Shown one piece after another: positions 12,760-14,284 of a DNA stretch of 14,284 bases (the first letter of the stretch is position 1; each line of letters begins with the position of its first letter). Both the position numbers and the translations under genes were made by a program. The notes beneath the pieces are model-generated. The model saw nothing but the letters and a program-made list of their open reading frames with translations, was not told the DNA's origin and did not search any database. Source of the stretch: Flavobacteriales bacterium UBA1993 (lineage in GTDB: Bacteria > Bacteroidota > Bacteroidia > Flavobacteriales_G > Salibacteraceae); NCBI GenBank assembly GCA_002336485.1, contig DDCZ01000037.1, positions 1 to 14,284 of the forward strand, written 5' to 3'.

Positions 12760-14284
12760 GACTGCAGTCATCATGGCTCGGGTGAGCAGTGAGGAACAGG
12801 CCAAGGGATTCAGTCTCGATATCCAGAAACAAAAACTGGAGGAACACTGCAAACGCGAAGGCATCAAAATCAAGTATGTCATTCGTGAAGATCACAGTGC
12901 GAAGAACTTCAATCGTCCTGAATGGAAGAATCTAATAGAACTACTCGGTAAGCCCAATCACGGAGTTGATCTAATACTCATTACGAGTTGGGATCGCTTC
13001 AGCAGGAATCTGCACGAGGCATTGATTGAAATGGAATGGTTGCGTTCCAAAGGTGTTTCTGTGATGGCCATTGACCAACCTCTGGATATGAGCATTCCAG
13101 AAAACAAGTTGATGCTTGCTATTTATTTGACTGTTCCCGAAGTCGATAACGATCGACGGTCGATCAAGATCCGAGAAGGCATGCGTGCGGCGTTGAAAGC
13201 AGGGCGCTGGTGCCGTGTAGCACCCAAAGGGTACAAAAACTCGAGAGACGGGCAGAATCGTCCTATTATCGTCCCAAATGAAGAAGCCAAATGGGTGAAA
13301 TACGCATTTGAACAAATCATAGCAGGCTGGAGCCAATCCGATGTACTGCGCGTGTTCTCTGACAATCAGATCAAGCTTCAGAGTAATGGGTTGTCAAAAC
13401 TGTTGCGCAATCCCGTTTACGTTGGAAAAATCATCGTGCCCTCAGACGGCGAGAATGCTGCTTACCTAGTTGACGGTGTTCATGATCCAATTGTCTCTGA
13501 AGAGCTATTTCAAATGGTCCAGGAGGAGCTATCAAGACGCCAGCAAATACCAGTAAAGAGCAAACACAAACCCAAAGAGCTTTTTCCACTTCGAGGAATT
13601 CTGCATTGCTCTAAATGTGAGAAACGAGTCACGGCTTCTTTCAGCCGAGGTAAATCAGGCAAACGTCATGGGTATTACCATTGCAACTACTGTCGAAAGG
13701 AACGCCACCCTGCTGCCAAAGTCCATTCGATGCTCGAATCAGTAATGGCTGAATTTCAGTTTTCGAAAGGCGTTCAGAAGTTATATGACGCCATTCTGAA
13801 AGAGACTTTAGGAACTGACAAAAAGAAGGATGAGAAGGAGATTAGCCGACTTAAGAAGGATCTAGAAAAACAACAAACCCGAGGTACTAAGCTGCAGGAC
13901 CTCCTCATGGATGGTGCTCTCCAAGCCCCCGACTATTCTGAAATGAAAATGCGATGTGAATCGGAAGTCCGAAACATAGAAAGGAAATTGTCCAAACTGG
14001 AGGAAAAGGATGTTGAACTAGCCCCCAAACTTGAGAAAAGTGTTCATCTTCTTCACAACATGTCGAACACCTTCAAAGTAGCTGGTAATCAACAAAAGGC
14101 GGCCCTAATAAGAGCTATTTTCCCAGAATCGGTGGTTTTCGACGGAACGCGATGTCGAACACCTAGATTGAACTCTGTACTTGAGCTACTTCTGAATATT
14201 GACAGGGGTTTCGGAGAAAATAAAAAGGGGAGAACTCTCAAAAATTTAGAGTTCTCCCTTTTGGTGGAGCCGGCGGGAGTCGAA
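12731..14284 (+). CDS. Large serine recombinase (site-specific integrase), frame open at window end
   Basis: 518 codons in the window and no stop. The start is set at TTG 12731, because the ATG at 12773 would cut off the first strand (TAVIMARVSS); upstream in-frame stop at 12716. Numbered from TTG: resolvase domain about 9-155 with nucleophile S19 in ARVSSEEQ and R89/R92 in WDRFSRN; EGMRAALKAGRW marks the linker helix; recombinase domain about 165-285; zinc ribbon C293, C296, C318, C321; coiled coil about 360-435 (KKKDEKEISRLKKDLEKQ). Such enzymes join and cut attachment sites by serine-linked breaks. The frame passes through the hairpin at 14228-14258 and into the antisense strand of the RNA gene (LLVEPAGVE), so the final residues are host-encoded. 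Confidence 0.9.
   Translation, partial: MKSAINRDTRTAVIMARVSSEEQAKGFSLDIQKQKLEEHCKREGIKIKYVIREDHSAKNFNRPEWKNLIELLGKPNHGVDLILITSWDRFSRNLHEALIEMEWLRSKGVSVMAIDQPLDMSIPENKLMLAIYLTVPEVDNDRRSIKIREGMRAALKAGRWCRVAPKGYKNSRDGQNRPIIVPNEEAKWVKYAFEQIIAGWSQSDVLRVFSDNQIKLQSNGLSKLLRNPVYVGKIIVPSDGENAAYLVDGVHDPIVSEELFQMVQEELSRRQQIPVKSKHKPKELFPLRGILHCSKCEKRVTASFSRGKSGKRHGYYHCNYCRKERHPAAKVHSMLESVMAEFQFSKGVQKLYDAILKETLGTDKKKDEKEISRLKKDLEKQQTRGTKLQDLLMDGALQAPDYSEMKMRCESEVRNIERKLSKLEEKDVELAPKLEKSVHLLHNMSNTFKVAGNQQKAALIRAIFPESVVFDGTRCRTPRLNSVLELLLNIDRGFGENKKGRTLKNLEFSLLVEPAGVE
14228..14258. terminator. Bidirectional terminator hairpin at the right end of the island
   Basis: gggagaactct (14228-14238) and agagttctccc (14248-14258) form a perfect 11-bp stem with a 9-base loop, flanked by aaaaa on the left and tttt on the right. 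On the minus strand it starts a few bases after the CCA of the RNA gene and ends in TTTTT, an ideal terminator for that gene. On the plus strand it lies inside the open recombinase frame. Confidence 0.8.
14262..14284 (-). ncRNA. ssrA: 3' end of a tmRNA-like gene (possibly a tRNA), right attachment site; partial
   Basis: Read on the minus strand: T-loop TTCGACT (14284-14278), T-stem strand CCCGC (14277-14273), acceptor strand CGGCTCC (14272-14266), discriminator A (14265) and encoded CCA (14264-14262). This follows tRNA geometry exactly. As I recall them, bacterial tmRNA ends are very similar (CCCGCCAGCTCCACCA in E. coli), hence the tmRNA preference; the 5' part that would settle it is beyond the window. 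tmRNA rescues stalled ribosomes, and its 3' end is a common integration target. Confidence 0.6.

Larger units (their letters stand above)
3266..14271. mobile_element. Integrated metal-resistance island with a serine recombinase
   Basis: About 11.0 kb bounded by the 9-bp direct repeat ggtggagcc. The right end lies in the 3' end of a minus-strand tmRNA-like gene, the left end beside what appears to be that gene's original terminator. The element carries a large serine recombinase at its right end, reading towards the junction, with small genes in front of it, and a cation-efflux operon as cargo. It has no visible conjugation or phage genes, so its movement between cells would need help. It looks intact: the cargo genes are full length and the recombinase keeps its catalytic motifs. 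Confidence 0.65.

Overview
The window looks like the chromosome of a Bacteroidota member, probably Flavobacteriia or a relative. Evidence: a cation efflux pump fused to its outer-membrane channel, a Cys/His-rich protein of the DUF6660 type ahead of it, a secreted protein with a C-terminus like a type IX secretion sorting domain, lipoproteins with an 'xSC' lipobox, and few Shine-Dalgarno sequences. All family calls come from reading the sequence; no database search was run.

Left part (1-3265), flanking DNA or an older layer of insertions: a minus-strand DUF4190-type lipoprotein, a doubtful small ORF, a minus-strand predicted outer-membrane protein and a plus-strand secreted protein. Two diverged copies of a roughly 160-bp repeat lie exactly 1490 bp apart with no gaps. 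Each carries a perfect or near-perfect tandem 12-mer at the same place, but the 12-mer sequence differs between copies. A minus-strand terminator at 3215-3245 closes this part.

Middle and right part (about 3266-14271), a mobile metal-resistance island of about 11 kb. It is bounded by 'ggtggagcc' at both ends. The right copy is the 3' end of a minus-strand tmRNA-like (or tRNA) gene whose body lies beyond the window; the left copy is a displaced partial copy 20 bp from what looks like that gene's original terminator. The cargo reads: DUF6660-type protein, CzcA-TolC fusion, CzcB adaptor, CzcN-like methyltransferase, Zn/Cd-type P1B ATPase. Together they would move Zn/Cd/Co-type cations from cytoplasm to periplasm (ATPase) and from periplasm out of the cell (CzcA-B-C). 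No metal-responsive regulator is visible. Behind the cargo are a small unknown gene, a 46-codon ORF and a large serine recombinase.

The most unusual points are: the recombinase frame has no stop inside the element and runs through a terminator hairpin into the antisense strand of the RNA gene, so its C-terminus should change between integrated and circular forms; the element appears to give the RNA gene both an encoded CCA and a new terminator; and the repeat pair with position-conserved but sequence-swapped tandem 12-mers.
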